Assembly (NCBI RefSeq): GCF_014529535.1
Contig: NW_023503608.1
Coordinates: 5,258,501-5,322,500 of the forward strand
Length of the DNA: 64,000 bases
Reading direction: 5' to 3'
From: Bradysia coprophila
Taxonomy: Eukaryota > Arthropoda > Insecta > Diptera > Sciaridae
Shown: positions 35,453-46,984 of the stretch, piece after piece
How the letters are laid out: each line of letters opens with the position of its first letter
Position numbering within the stretch: position 1 is the stretch's first letter
Program-made: the position numbers and the translations under genes
The notes under the pieces: model-generated
Databases searched by the model: none
What the model was told of the DNA's origin: nothing
What the model saw: only the letters and a program-made list of their open reading frames with translations

Positions 35453-38036
35453 CTGCAAAAATTTGTATTAAAGCTTCTGTTCGCTCGCGCACAAGGATCA
35501 TACTTCTAGGCTGTAAACGTTTCCTACTTTTCGCTCAAATTTAAATCTGTCTAACCAGTAAACACCCTTCCACACGGCATAATAATCCTAATAGCCCTGT
35601 ATTCCGTACAGGTCTAAATAATATTTTAGCATCCTCGTTCAGCGCATCATTCCTTTGTACGTTTTAAACGTTTCCATAATGATTTGTACTTGAACCATGT
35701 CATTAATGGTGATATCTGAAGTGACTTTCAAGAGCAACTGAAACGGTAATGACTCTTACAGAATGGTAGTGTGTCAATGATTTGATTTTTCGAACGAGTA
35801 TGTATGTTTGGTGTACGTGTAGAGCACGAAAGTAAATTGCACAACTTGTACCGAGTCATTATCAGTATAATGTTGCGAAAAGGCGAAAATCATTGTTATC
35901 ATCGAGGGTCGTTTTCAAACAGAGTATACTCAAGTCAAAATACCATAAAAACTTTTAGTGCTGTTAATCAATGTTTTGAGATTGAGAATTGGTAGTATGC
36001 TTGCTGGCTTATACATGTGGTAGTTTTACCAAAAGACGTTTTCAGTCTTCGACTATTATTTTTGTTACACTCCAAACAACTATCGATAGCATCACACTAA
36101 TAAATTTCTTCAACAACAGCTATATCGAAGCACCGGATTTTCTTTTCGTCGGTTTTTCTTTATTCTGAATTTATTTTTCTGAATCGGTCCAGACATCATC
36201 AGGTGTAGATGCAAGAAAGATTTACTATTCAATTGTTTTTATATACGAAAAAGTCCGCTTGATACTTTAGCAAGTTTCAATTGTCTAGACCTGTTCCACT
36301 CTTCCATAGGTGTATTGTTTAAGCGAAACGATTTTATGTGTTAAAACTTTTCGATTTAGTTTCAAGCTGATAAGCTACTTCTAAAACACTTCTTCTGATC
36401 TTCTTGAATTTAAAATACCAGTTTTCACAGATGGACGATTTCAACTGTGATTTCACGCATAGAAAATTTTAAAATTAAATAAAAGAAAACCACATGTTGG
36501 TAATTGATACCACTAACAAAAGTACCTATACTCATTCAATGCCGCACCGAATTAAAAAAAAGAAGTAATATTGAGATCAATCATCATAATACAATCCACG
36601 ACGAAAATGAGCGTATGTTCAGTCGAAAAAGTTTACAGAGAGAAGAAAAAACAACATCCAATTCACGCCCATTAAATTCGTATAACAAAAGATTCAAGTT
36701 CAGAGCCCTGATAATTTCCGAGATAAATCATAGATAATGGTTCACCAAACCACATAATATTAATGCATACCGAATCGGGAATGTTAAACTAGTGTATAGT
36801 GTAATTTAATATTCAATATCATTGATTACAATTTTCAATATCTTTCGTATTCGTATAATAGAGACATTAATGAGCAAAAAATTGTGTTAATGTTTTGTTT
36901 GTTGAAAACAAGTTTTTTTTCTCTAATTTTTTATAAACTTCGAAAAAAATCTCTATCTTGGTGACTGATGAGATACTCTCTAAAATTAAAGTCTAAGCGT
37001 TCTCTGGGAAGCGTCTACCACACAGGGTGTAACTTAGAACAATTTTTATTGTCGCTGAGTACATTTTTGATTTTTGTACCAGCCCTGTTGAATGTCGTTC
37101 AAAATGATCGACTCGTTTTTTAATTTTCTGAATATTATAGTTTTCAGCAACAACGATTTTCTCTAATAGTAACTTTTAATTGTCTTCGGCAATTGCCTAA
37201 AATCGATGGTATTTTACGACAATTTTTAAGGTAAAGTGGTACACCCATGATCTACCATCAGCTATAAATATAAGAGGTGAGCTGAAACAATTTAAATTCA
37301 TTGTTGCGTCGACTTTAGCATTTAATTTAAGACATTAATCGGTAATTCATTTAACCCTGATCTTAATTTATACGCAGTTGTATTGGTAATGGTTATATAG
37401 ATGGTATCTTGTAAAAAAAAAGAAATAACCGTCGTCGTCGGTACGGTGTGAAAATGTAAATGAAAAAATTACTTTGCAATGTTTATAAAAAAACGCACAA
37501 TTTAGGTGTTTAGTGGTTTCTCACACACTGTCTGGGGATTAGAAATGATTCATTAAGCTATTGAGAACGATGGAAGAAGAAACAGGTGAATGAAAACGGA
37601 ACGACAAGATTTTTCATTTATTTGAGAAGTTTTTATGATAATTGATTGGATAGACGCAAGACATTTGGCGGTGAATTATGGCTTTTATTCAAGGATTTTT
37701 CACGTTTTTGTGCAGACGTCGGTACAAATCTGTTTTGGAAGAGATGATATTCAATTAAAAATTTGCACAAGAAAAATCGACCACTGCTGTGCTTAGCCAT
37801 GTACAACGTGTTGATTTAACGAAGAATACAATTCTTTAGTTTGCCAAAAATTGTTTGACTTCTGCTGAAGGTTTAAGAGTTTAAGATGACGAAGACATTA
37901 AGACAAATATATACACGGATTAAGCCTGAAACTACCCGTGAATCACTAATCACGAAGTAGCAGCAGATCTTTGCTCCTCGTATAGATGGTAAAAAAATGG
38001 GAATAAGCGATCGTCCAAACCACTTACAGTAGAGGT

Positions 38037-38384
38037 GTGACGCAAGTCCTGTTATCCACTTACAAAAGAACTGATGCCGGTGTAGGTGACGCTTAGAGAT
38101 TCGACACGCAAAAAGATATACGTCACAAATGGCAGCTGATGAGGTACGCGAAAGTTTTATCAACAAAAAACTTACCAGAAAGATTTTAGGAAGAAAATTG
38201 TAACAAAAAAAATTTGCGTCACAAGTGGCTCGTTGAACTCGTATGTACGCCCAAAATACGAATTAAATACTTTGGGGGTAGTAGGAGCAAAGGGGGAAAA
38301 GTCAAAAAGTTCGTGTATATATGTTCCTCAGTCCAGCGAAAATATTTTGTGTCAAATTTTTCAGTGTGAACGGACTTGCGTCAC
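38037..38384. repeat. Element with 13-bp perfect inverted ends
   Basis: GTGACGCAAGTCC (38037-38049) is exactly mirrored by GGACTTGCGTCAC (38372-38384). Internal words ACGTCACAAATGGC and GCGTCACAAGTGGC repeat part of the end. No target duplication or coding frame seen. Confidence 0.5.
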
Positions 38385-39325
38385 GGCCCTTCACTAACGT
38401 AGGGCTATGATGCTGCCTTGTACCCTACTACTACAGTACAATATATTCATCAAAATATTTTACTAAGTAGCTATTGAAGTTTTGTAAATCACTTTTAATA
38501 CGATATCATTGAATGTTGCTTATCAGATCGAATATCGAATACTACAACAGCAAATTAATTCTCCTGTCTATTTGCGATACGATCAAAAAAAATAAAATTA
38601 TCGGAGAGTTCGAATTACAAAGAAAATATCCGAAAATAATTATTTGCACTGCGAAAAACCTTTCATCATTATTGATTGCCGATGAAGAAGAATTGACCAC
38701 AAAAATTATTGAATAAATAAATGAATCTGCTGCTTCCCATCCATCAGTGAGATCTATTTTTTTCCTTCTTTCTTTCTTTTTATTTCCTTTCATAATTTCA
38801 AACGAAAACAGCCTCCGGCTAGTTACTTAATTTATATTATTGAAATTATTTCATATTAATGGCTGCAAGCGAGACACCCAAGAGAGGTGTTGTTATACAC
38901 ATTGAAGCATTGAAACGTTTGAGGTTCATCATACCCAAAGAAATATTGTGGCTGAACACCGAGAATTTATGATGAAGTGTAGGCTTTTAATTTGTATAGC
39001 TGAATAATGTACCTTTAATCGGAGAATTTCTGAAAACCTTGAATTACAATTTTCTATCGACGTATATCATTGTGTCAATGTATTGCATTACACTTTGATA
39101 ATAATACAAAATGAAATGAATAAAAGAGGGAAAAAATCAACGAATTTGCAATTGAAATAAATCAATCGAACCAACTCGTTTGGTCTATTTCTGCGCTCAC
39201 ACAAACTTCTTCCTACGTTCAATATAATAACCTTACGATTTTATCACATTGAGACGATTCGATTTAAGTCACTTTAGTCGGTCTGGTTGTTTTCATACTT
39301 TTGAAATGCGATACTCTCTCTATAA

Positions 39326-40614
39326 TAGGGTGTAGCGTTTTGCAACCATTTTTTAATTTTTTAAGGCCTGCGGGTAGGTTCGATGCAGAATGGTCCACTG
39401 AACACGAAAATACAAAATTATTTTTTTTAAAGTTCGAAGCTCCCATGCGCACCTCTGAAAACCGACTTTTTTGGTCCCAAAGCCATAGTGAGATTAGTTC
39501 TGCCGGCTGTGCGGAAAAATATATCTTAAGTGTATATGATAATTAATCGTAGAGACCGTGGCTTCAATTTGGCATACTTTAAAATTTAAAAAAAATTGAG
39601 TCACCGTTGGACAATTACAAAAAGTGCTCCCGACCATGACTTTTTCAGAATTTTTTTGGACTTAGAGCTTTCTAAAATATGTGACTGGAAAGGAATATAG
39701 TCGTGTCGTGTAGCTCATTTTAAAGGGAATTTCAAGAGCTTTCAAACGAATATAGACTCGACGTAAAGATTCACCGGGTTGCAGATTCGATGACCTTCTA
39801 GTGAGTAGAAAATGGTACGAGAAAAACCATATTTTTTTAATTTTTCACAGAATTTATACAAAAACGGTTTCAGATTGTTCTTAGTATTGTTGGCGTTAAT
39901 AATGCAGCAATCCTGGGAAAAAATGAGCGATGTAAGGTGAAATTTCAAAAAAAAATTGTCGGTTTGATGATTTTTCGATTATCTTAAAGATACGAGTTAA
40001 AGTTACCCCAAGAGTCGGTTATTTCTTCCCAGAATTGCTGCATTATTAACGCCAGCAATACTAAGAACAATTTGGAACCGTTTTTGTATAAATTCTGTGA
40101 AAAATTAAAAAAATATGGTTTTTCTCGTACCATTTTCTACTCACTAGAAGGTCATCGAATCTGCAACCCGGTGAATCTTTACGTCGAGTCTATATTCGTT
40201 TGAAAGCTCTTGAAATTCCCTTTAAAATGAGCTACGACACGACTATATTCCTTTCCAGTCACATATTTTAGAAAGCTCTAAGTCCAAAAAAATTCTGAAA
40301 AAGTCATGGTCGGGAGCACTTTTTGTAATTGTCCAACGGTGACTCAAATTTTTTTTAAATTTTAAAGTATGCCAAATTGAAGCCACGGTCTCTACGATTA
40401 ATTATCATATACACTTAAGATATATTTTTCCGCACAGCCGGCAGAACTAATCTCACTATGGCTTTGGGACCAAAAAAGTCGGTTTTCAGAGGTGCGCATG
40501 GGAGCTTCGAACTTAAATTTTTTTTTGTATTTTCGTGTTCAGTGGACCATTCTGCATCGAACCTACCCGCAGGCCTTAAAAAATTAAAAAAAGGTTGCAA
40601 AACGCTACACCCTA
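39326..40614. mobile_element. 1.29 kb foldback element with arms of about 590 bp, TA-flanked
   Basis: The left arm (39328-39919) and right arm (40027-40612) are near-perfect reverse complements around a loop of about 107 bp. The ends read GGGTGTAGCGTTTTGCAACC and GGTTGCAAAACGCTACACCC, flanked by TA on both sides, which fits a Tc1/mariner-type or other TA-targeting DNA element. The arms differ mainly by small indels in A-runs. Mirrored short frames (39301-39546 and 40415-40600) come from the duplication, and there is no transposase frame. Transcription across it would give a long double-stranded hairpin RNA. Confidence 0.88.
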
Positions 40615-42988
40615 CTCTATAACCAGTGTCTCTTGCTTTTCTGGAATAACGACAGCGAGCATTGTAGTAGAATAAATGCGTCTCCTAATAAAAGTTCATC
40701 AATCATGTATATCACAGTATCAATCAATTATCGATGTAACACGACCGGAAAAATGGGTTATATTACATTGTTGAAATGGTTGGAATAGCATTATGAATAA
40801 ATAAATCCATCGATGTCAACTTTCATGTCAATAGGTGGTGCAGAGGTGAGGGAAGGTGTGTAGCAATAAATTGAAATTCAGGTGGTTGTTTTATACAGTT
40901 CTTGGTCTCAATATAAAATACTTAAAGTCCACTTTGCTACACCGTTTTCAAAACCTCATTTCGTGGACTGACTATATCCTTGCTTGGATATTCTCATTTT
41001 GATGATTAGGATGTTTGAACAATGCCCAAACAATTACGTAAAATAATCTACTGGTAAGCAGCCACGGAAATGATTCATTATCCGATGACATCTACGGTAA
41101 TCTTCATTTTGGCTTCTTCGTTACTAAATCTGTAGTTGTAGTGAGGGATTTCTCAGTGGACATTTTTGTATGTACCTAGCTAATGGGAGGTGATTGAAAA
41201 CCGAAAACATCATGCACTTTTCTTATTGAAATTTCTCCTGGCACACGAAATGTACAAGGTCGTGTGAGGTGTCCTTAGATAGGTAAATTGCATATACTTT
41301 TGGGCCATATGGTCTTATTCATTTTTAGGGCAGATGAGGTCTTATTGGGTTCACATTTCATCCACACTGAGATATGAGCAGTTTGAAAAAAGTTAAAAAG
41401 TGACTATTTCGGGGAACTTGTAGCGGTTCCCTAAACATGCATGGGTAGTGTCACACAATGAATTTACGTCAGAAGTGTAAATTTCACACTCAATTCCTCT
41501 ACGAATAATTCCGTGCACTAGAAAAATTTCGGTAGACTGCTTTTAAAAGAATCACTCGGTAGGAAGTGTTGTGTAGTGTACAACCCTTCACAGACAGTAA
41601 GCATATTATCAGCATAACCAGTGCCGCCTTTTCCATATGGGCCAAATGGGCCAATGCCCGGGGCGCCTGAAGTGGAGCAGAAAAAAATGGCGCCCGAGGT
41701 CCTTAAAAAAAATTTAGCTTTACTAAATTGGCGCCTGTTTTTCCAATTGCCTGATGGCGCCCAAAAGCTAAAAGGGGCACTGAACATAACTATCAAAACA
41801 ATTACTAGAAGTTACTTATTGGCAGCTCCACAAAATTGATGATTTCCTAGATGTACTAGATTCACATTTTAATAACGATCAAAACATTGTAGCGATCGAT
41901 GATAATGATTAAGTACAGAGCTCAGCGTTAATTTTTTTGCACTGTAAATTTATTGATCTGCAAACATTTCATCTCTGTACGCCGACTTTATTTATGGTTA
42001 TTACTAAGCTGTTGATACACTGGGCGAAAATATATCTTCCGTTCAAAAATTAAATAAAACAAGAGAGAACTTTACACAGATTAAAGTCCACAGCACTAAA
42101 GATAATTGATGACAATATCATGGACACGGAAGAATGCCTTCCATTCGCTAAATCGTTTATAAAACATCACATTCACCGGTACTGTTACATTCACCTAATT
42201 CGTATATTTACTTTAAATACCGAAAAGAAAGAATTACTGAACTGAATATTCCTATCTGATTAATTCAAACAACAAAAATTCCCATTCTAATCATCTTCAT
42301 TCAGTCCAAACATAATTTTTACCGAAAACTGTCTAGTTTTAACATGGAATTTAAATATTTAAAAAACACAATAAAAACACATTTTCGTATCGCATTTTAT
42401 ACACAAAATACTTATAAAAGAGTATGGAAAGCATAAATAATTCTTTCTTTAAGTAAAGAAAAAAATGCCAACAAACTAACAACAGTAATTCTATATTTTA
42501 TCGTAAAATTAATCCGACCAAAAAGAAACTCTGCAAATACAAAATACACATTTCGACTTCGAAGATAATTCTTTAGAAAATGGTAAAATAATCATCTGCA
42601 TCTGAATGCTGATTGAAATTTTCTTTATTTTCGTCGAGGAATAATGGAATATTGCATAGCAAATTTTATAAGAAATATTTTTGAAATTTAGCTTATCGTT
42701 AAAATAAATTGTACAATTTATCGTTAAACTTGCTGTTGACTTACGAAGACAGTGTCCATCGCAGATTTTAATTGCAAGTAAATGCAGTTCGAAATTTAAA
42801 TAAGTTCAACGAAGCACTTCAAGAGATGGTGTTTCATTAAAATCTGAAAGGTGCAAGTAAATAAGTTCGATTTTTTTTGATCTTATGTTCCCGATAGTTT
42901 TCTTAATGCAGTCATCCAACAACTGTTTTCAAAACCTTTTTTTTTGGTAACATGTTGGTAGTGCCTCAACAGATACGTAATATATATT
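40615..42988. other. Intergenic, no gene seen
   Basis: It contains an R3 repeat copy (41205-41440) and a GC-richer patch at 41620-41790 (CATATGGGCCAAATGGGCC, GCGCCTGAAGTGG, GATGGCGCCC) that looks like a transposon or SINE scrap. Frames on both strands there are open (41518-41796 and 41621-41839) but low in complexity. 41880-42980 is AT-rich. Confidence 0.4.
41205..41440. repeat. Dispersed repeat R3, copy 2
   Basis: Collinear with 33525-33725 over several blocks (CACGAAATGTACAAGGTCGTG, AAATTGCATATACTTTTG, CATCCACACTGA, GGAACTTGTAGCGGTTCCCT), with an insertion in the middle. Confidence 0.55.
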
Positions 42989-43099
42989 ATGCACCTGTTG
43001 CCAAGATTGGTATTTTGACGTGCAGGACATTATTGCCCTAGCTGAAGGCGTGGGTCATAATGCCTACACGTCAAAATAACAGTCTGGCAATAGGTGCAT
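42989..43099. repeat. Hairpin H1 of the hairpin train
   Basis: ATGCACCTGTTGCCA and TATTTTGACGTG on the left pair with CACGTCAAAATA and TGGCAATAGGTGCAT on the right. The loop (about 43034-43056) contains CCTAGCTGAAGGCGTGGG. Confidence 0.75.
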
Positions 43100-43106
43100 A
43101 TCATAT

Positions 43107-43190
43107 TTTATCTGTCGAGAACAGATATATCGAGATAAACAAAAACTCCCTAGAGGGATAAGCTCGAGATTATCGTTCTAGACAGATAAT
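43107..43190. repeat. Hairpin H2 of the hairpin train
   Basis: TTATCTGTCGAGAAC at the left pairs with GTTCTAGACAGATAA at the right; inner CGAGATA and AAGCTCGAG words pair weakly. Confidence 0.6.
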
Positions 43191-43198
43191 AGTACATT

Positions 43199-43319
43199 TT
43201 CTACCTTGGTGTATATTTCGAGAATAACTTCGTATGTACAATTGTATATAACGAGCGCCAGCGAGTGTATATACAATTGTACATAAGAAGTGATTCGAGA
43301 AATATACACCAAGGTAGAA
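43199..43319. repeat. Hairpin H3 of the hairpin train
   Basis: TTCTACCTTGGTGTATATTT pairs with AAATATACACCAAGGTAGAA, and TATGTACAATTGTATATA with TATATACAATTGTACATA. The loop is ACGAGCGCCAGCGAGTG. The stem is about 50 bp with a few mismatches. Confidence 0.85.
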
Positions 43320-43325
43320 CAATGT

Positions 43326-43819
43326 TTTATCTCCTGCAAGCTGATATTTCATACATTAGCGACATAACCACAAAAATTTGGATTTAAAATTAATTAATTA
43401 AGCATGTTGTTTTAAAACGCGTTCACAACGAAAAAAAAACATCATACAGAGAATCCTTTATTTACTTACTCACACACATATACTGTCCACCTCAACATTT
43501 CGTTCAAATCACATCATTCCGACTACTCTGATTATTTGATCGATGTAGAAGTGACTAACGAACTACTACCGACACCAATTGCATCGCGTTATGTGATTTG
43601 TTGGCGTAGTGGTCAGCATGTTTGGTTGATATGCTGCTGGTCCCGTGTTCGCTTCCGTCGTTCGGTGATTTTTTTTTTTCAAATATGTAGATGGAAAGTA
43701 AATTTACCCTAGGTGGGTTATGTGTGAATTATCCAATCGTATAGGCTGTGGTTATGTATGTGTTTGTGTTTATATGCAGAAACGCGTAATGTATGAAATA
43801 TCAGCTTGCAGGAGATAAA
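43326..43819. repeat. Hairpin H4: 33-bp perfect inverted repeat enclosing a tRNA-like cassette
   Basis: Positions 43326-43358 (TTTATCTCCTGCAAGCTGAT...) are the exact reverse complement of 43787-43819. A further 10-bp pair (CATAACCACA/TGTGGTTATG) lies just inside. The 428-bp interior contains a tRNA-like sequence at 43600-43680. Confidence 0.85.
43600..43680 (+). pseudogene. tRNA-like sequence inside H4
   Basis: The A box TGGCGTAGTGG (43602-43612) fits the Pol III consensus. A B-box-like TGTTCGCTTCC (43646-43656) follows at tRNA spacing with two departures from GGTTCGANNCC, then a T-run (43669-43679). Stems do not pair well, so it is a tRNA relic or SINE-like head, not a functional tRNA. Confidence 0.5.
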
Positions 43820-43823
43820 GTTA

Positions 43824-43887
43824 TTTATCTACCTAGGTGAAATAATAGCAGTGAAAAAGTGCTATTATTTCGCCGTCGGTAGATAAA
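43824..43887. repeat. Hairpin H5 of the hairpin train
   Basis: TTTATCTACC pairs with GGTAGATAAA, and GAAATAATAGCA with TGCTATTATTTC, around a loop GTGAAAAAG. The outer word TTTATCT is shared with H4. Confidence 0.8.
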
Positions 43888-43894
43888 ATAGCGT

Positions 43895-44003
43895 ATTCAC
43901 CTCTGTCCAAATGTTTATTTAGACACTTGGCGTTATAACATTCGCCTTCGGCTCATGCAATAACTCCCCAAGTGTCTAAATAAACATGTGGACAGAGGTG
44001 AAT
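43895..44003. repeat. Hairpin H6 of the hairpin train
   Basis: ATTCACCTCTGTCCAAATGT pairs with ACATGTGGACAGAGGTGAAT, and TTATTTAGACACTTGG with CCAAGTGTCTAAATAA. The loop carries TTCGCCTTCGGCTCATG. Confidence 0.85.
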
Positions 44004-44125
44004 AATCTACTATTCATGCACAAGGACCAAATTCTTCCAGAAATAATTTTACATGCTACATGCGTTGAAAACCGTACTTTTCATGTTTCAAGCACTACTT
44101 TCGACACCCTCAACATGGAAAATCC

Positions 44126-44250
44126 ATTACATAACTGGGGATAAAAATGAAAAGTCTCGTTTTCGTGTGTTTATTCACCTCCGCTACGCTCTGATCAAGA
44201 AAAATTACACAAAAAGTCTTCTTTTCATCTTTTGATCCCTGTCATGTAAT
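44126..44250. repeat. Hairpin H7 of the hairpin train
   Basis: ATTACATAACTGGGGATAAA on the left pairs imperfectly with TTTTGATCCCTGTCATGTAAT on the right, and GAAAAGTCTCGTTTTCGTGTG with CACAAAAAGTCTTCTTTTC. The loop is CACCTCCGCTACGCTCTGATC. The left arm and loop closely match the element at 49284. Confidence 0.75.
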
Positions 44251-44330
44251 AGTTATTTATGCAATCGAGGTGTCATAATTACACATCCAGAGCCTTATAA
44301 AGTACTTTGCATCGAGTTGCTACATTGTTT
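44251..44330. repeat. Fragment related to the 4.7 kb hairpin
   Basis: GTGTCATAATTACACATCCA, GAGCCTTATAAAGTACTTTGC and AGTTATTTATG match, in either orientation, pieces of 4711-4810. It directly abuts H7. Confidence 0.55.
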
Positions 44331-44802
44331 TGCAAATTTGGCATATTAGGATGGTGAGTGGTATAATAGTATGTTACATACCAATCAAAACGGTGTGTTT
44401 TCGACCCAGGTGGTGATAACGTCCGAGGATGGAACGGAGCTCCGCGAAGCGGAGCGTAGGGGAGTCTGAGTGCCGAAAGAAATCCTTATGAATGTATTGT
44501 CACAAAACACTTAAAAATTTATATTCGCGTGCATACAACGACTTGACACATCTGGGAAATAATAAACATAGGATCGAAAATGACAGAAGCGGGAATGAAA
44601 ATTGAGAGAAAAGAGTAGGGGAGAATGTTGCTCTTCTGGTACTAAATTTGATGAGTGAATGTAACTTTTTTGGTACTCCAGGATGAAAAATACTATTATT
44701 AACTATGGCATAGCGATAGATAATCATATATTATCGACAGCGACGCAAGAATAGACGCCTTCCTACGGAGGAATGTAATTTTATTCAGTGAGATGAATAT
44801 TA

Positions 44803-44868
44803 TAACAAATGAAGTACAAGATTTTTTGTCAAACACTACCGTATGCTTTAAAGAACAACGTAAATAAA
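44803..44868. repeat. Repeat R4, copy 1
   Basis: AACAAATGAAGTACAAGATT, then CAAACACTACCGTATGCTTTAAA. The same order of words occurs at 53477 and, shorter, at 52795. Confidence 0.55.
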
Positions 44869-46427
44869 CTTAATGATTATTCATCATCGATTAAACCTCG
44901 ACGTGCTTGCTATTTCTGAAAGGATAAAAACGACCTGACTGAACGCTGATACTGAGGACTGTAAATTTAACAGCATTCTAATAAGATAAATCAGGAACCG
45001 TATTTCATGCTTCTTTTGGTCATATCTTTTCTTGCAAGACGTTAATCACTTCATCTTGACAAATTATTTAGTATGGCGCGAACAAATGGGTCCGATTTTC
45101 TTTTAAGTTAAATTCAGACAACCAATTTCTATCATAATTGGATACTTAGACATGCGATAATCTTGTGTCGTTACTTTGTACGTAATGTCAATGAGCAAAG
45201 AACTGGCTGCAGTTCAGAATTTCTTCTTCTCAGTTAACTGTTATAGAACTACAACAGTAAATTGATGCAATCAAGATCAAACGATCGAATAAAAATTTTA
45301 AAGAAATAAGCATTCAATCGATTTAATTTTTGCGGGTATTCCATACGGTCAGTGTGGTCACATACATTAAACTGAGCGCAGAGTTCTTTATGGGTTTTCT
45401 TTAACTTTAACAAAAATGTGATACGACATCGAAATGCCTTTTATAAAAAGAACTTAAATTTATAAGAATAACGTGATACTCCGAAAAGAAATATGTAATG
45501 CGGTCGTATCATCATATGAATTATGATGGGTATGTGTTTCGGTTGAAAAATATTCTTTTACAACATGACAGCATATTGGCGTAATTTGCGACACTCGTGT
45601 TGCATTGCATATCAATTATTTATTATAAAATGTTAGGAATTTTCGGTCGGGCGACAACGGAAGTTAAGAGACTTTTTCGAAAATATTTTATAGGTCGAAT
45701 CTGATGGTACTTACTTTGATGGTAATTTATGTTACTTAGAAACGGATTTCCAGTTCCTTTTTATTAAGACGAAATAATCACGTTGTCGTTCGACAACCGC
45801 ATGGAATACAAAATTCATCATTGATGATGTTAAAATGTAGTTAATCAAGGAAAACTCTTCATGACAGCAAATCAAGATAGCATTCCGGTCACATTCATTA
45901 AGAATTATAAAATGTAAGACCATTTTGCTGCCATGATAAATGGCATGCGATTAAAATGACCTGACTGATGATAAATTTATTAGCTTTTGCGTGTGTAGAG
46001 TGCGGTGTGTATGGAGTGGTTTTTCACCTGTAAGTGATTTTTTCTTTCATTTTATTTATTAAGCGTGAAATAGGCATGTACACAAACGAATCGCCGCATT
46101 TTAGTCAAATGAGCAATCAATTTAGAGAAATTGCCGTATGAATTACTAATTACGATACGCTTAAGAACTTTGCCTCACTGTTATGCATGATAATTAATTT
46201 AACCTTTGAATTTCAATCAATTTTTTTAAATGGAATATACACTATTCCAATAATAATCTATGCATCTTATTCACCTTGTCGACCATATAGTGCTAAGGTG
46301 AACATTTTTTTTTAAATTTTTGTAATGTTTTTTACATTTAAGTTTCTGATGTACCGTAATCTGTATTCAATGACTTAAAGAGTAAGACCTACTTCTTCTT
46401 GTGGTTAGAGTGGTATGAGGTATAAGG

Positions 46428-46795
46428 GGATGTCCATATAAAGTATGTAACGGGTAACGCACAAGAGTCAGGGGTGGGTTTCACAAATGCGACGTAATGT
46501 TATAGGGTCAGTGGTAGGCGCAAAAATTTGAATTTCTTTGAATGACACTCAAAACTAGAAGTTTAAAGTCGGCGAAGTCAATGATGTGCCATTCGACAGA
46601 TGATGTTCATCGGTGCCAAACTTTATCGAAAGATGAACTCACGAGTGTGGAACTTATCACGGCACCATGAAACTCATGATGAATCAACGGCACACGGCTA
46701 CGTGCCATCAACGAAAACCACTAAAAATTTCTTTTCTTCATTTGCATTTTTCGCTACGTAACGAAAGGAGGTAGAAGGGTGGGTCACAGCTTACT
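46428..46795. repeat. Degraded transposon-like fragment
   Basis: The left part reads GGGATGTCCATATAAAGTATGTAACG followed by GGGTGGGTTTCACAAATGCGACG. The right part has CGCTACGTAACGAAAGGAGG and GGGTGGGTCACA, an imperfect inverse of the left. This looks like an old DNA transposon; no frame remains. Confidence 0.4.
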
Positions 46796-46938
46796 ACCTA
46801 AAACTTCTTGACTTTGTTGGAGTTTAATGAAAAAAGGGCGAAACTCTCCTTCCATTGAAAACCCCCACAACTTCCAACATGCTTAAGTGACTTAGAAGCC
46901 TATTTTTGACGCTTGATATGCACTTATTTACTTAAGAC

Positions 46939-46984
46939 CAGGTTATGGTCGCATATATCGCAAAGATGTTAGAGAGCATAACCT
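46939..46984. repeat. 46-bp stem-loop
   Basis: ACCAGGTTATG is mirrored by CATAACCTGG around a 24-base loop (GTCGCATATATCGCAAAGATG...). It stands alone; role unknown. Confidence 0.5.

Larger units (their letters stand above)
32673..39325. other. Long intergenic region, no gene seen
   Basis: AT-rich DNA with scattered repeat copies (33525, 35294, 38037). Open frames (33105-33365, 34411-34668, 34977-35261, 36504-36737, 37873-38166, 38513-38716) have AT-driven composition and no recognisable domain. Small exons of a long gene could be missed. Confidence 0.4.

Noticed and set aside
37873-38166. 97-codon minus-strand frame
   Set aside because: It overlaps the start of an inverted-repeat element and has no domain pattern.
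39301-40600. Two matching short frames suggesting a duplicated gene
   Set aside because: They are mirror images made by the arms of the foldback element.
41518-41839. Proline/glycine-rich frames on both strands
   Set aside because: Open on both strands because of local GC-rich repeat words; looks like a repeat scrap rather than a gene.
43107-43887. Bacterial-style attachment site or integron
   Set aside because: Eukaryotic context, no recombinase gene and arms unlike known attachment sites.
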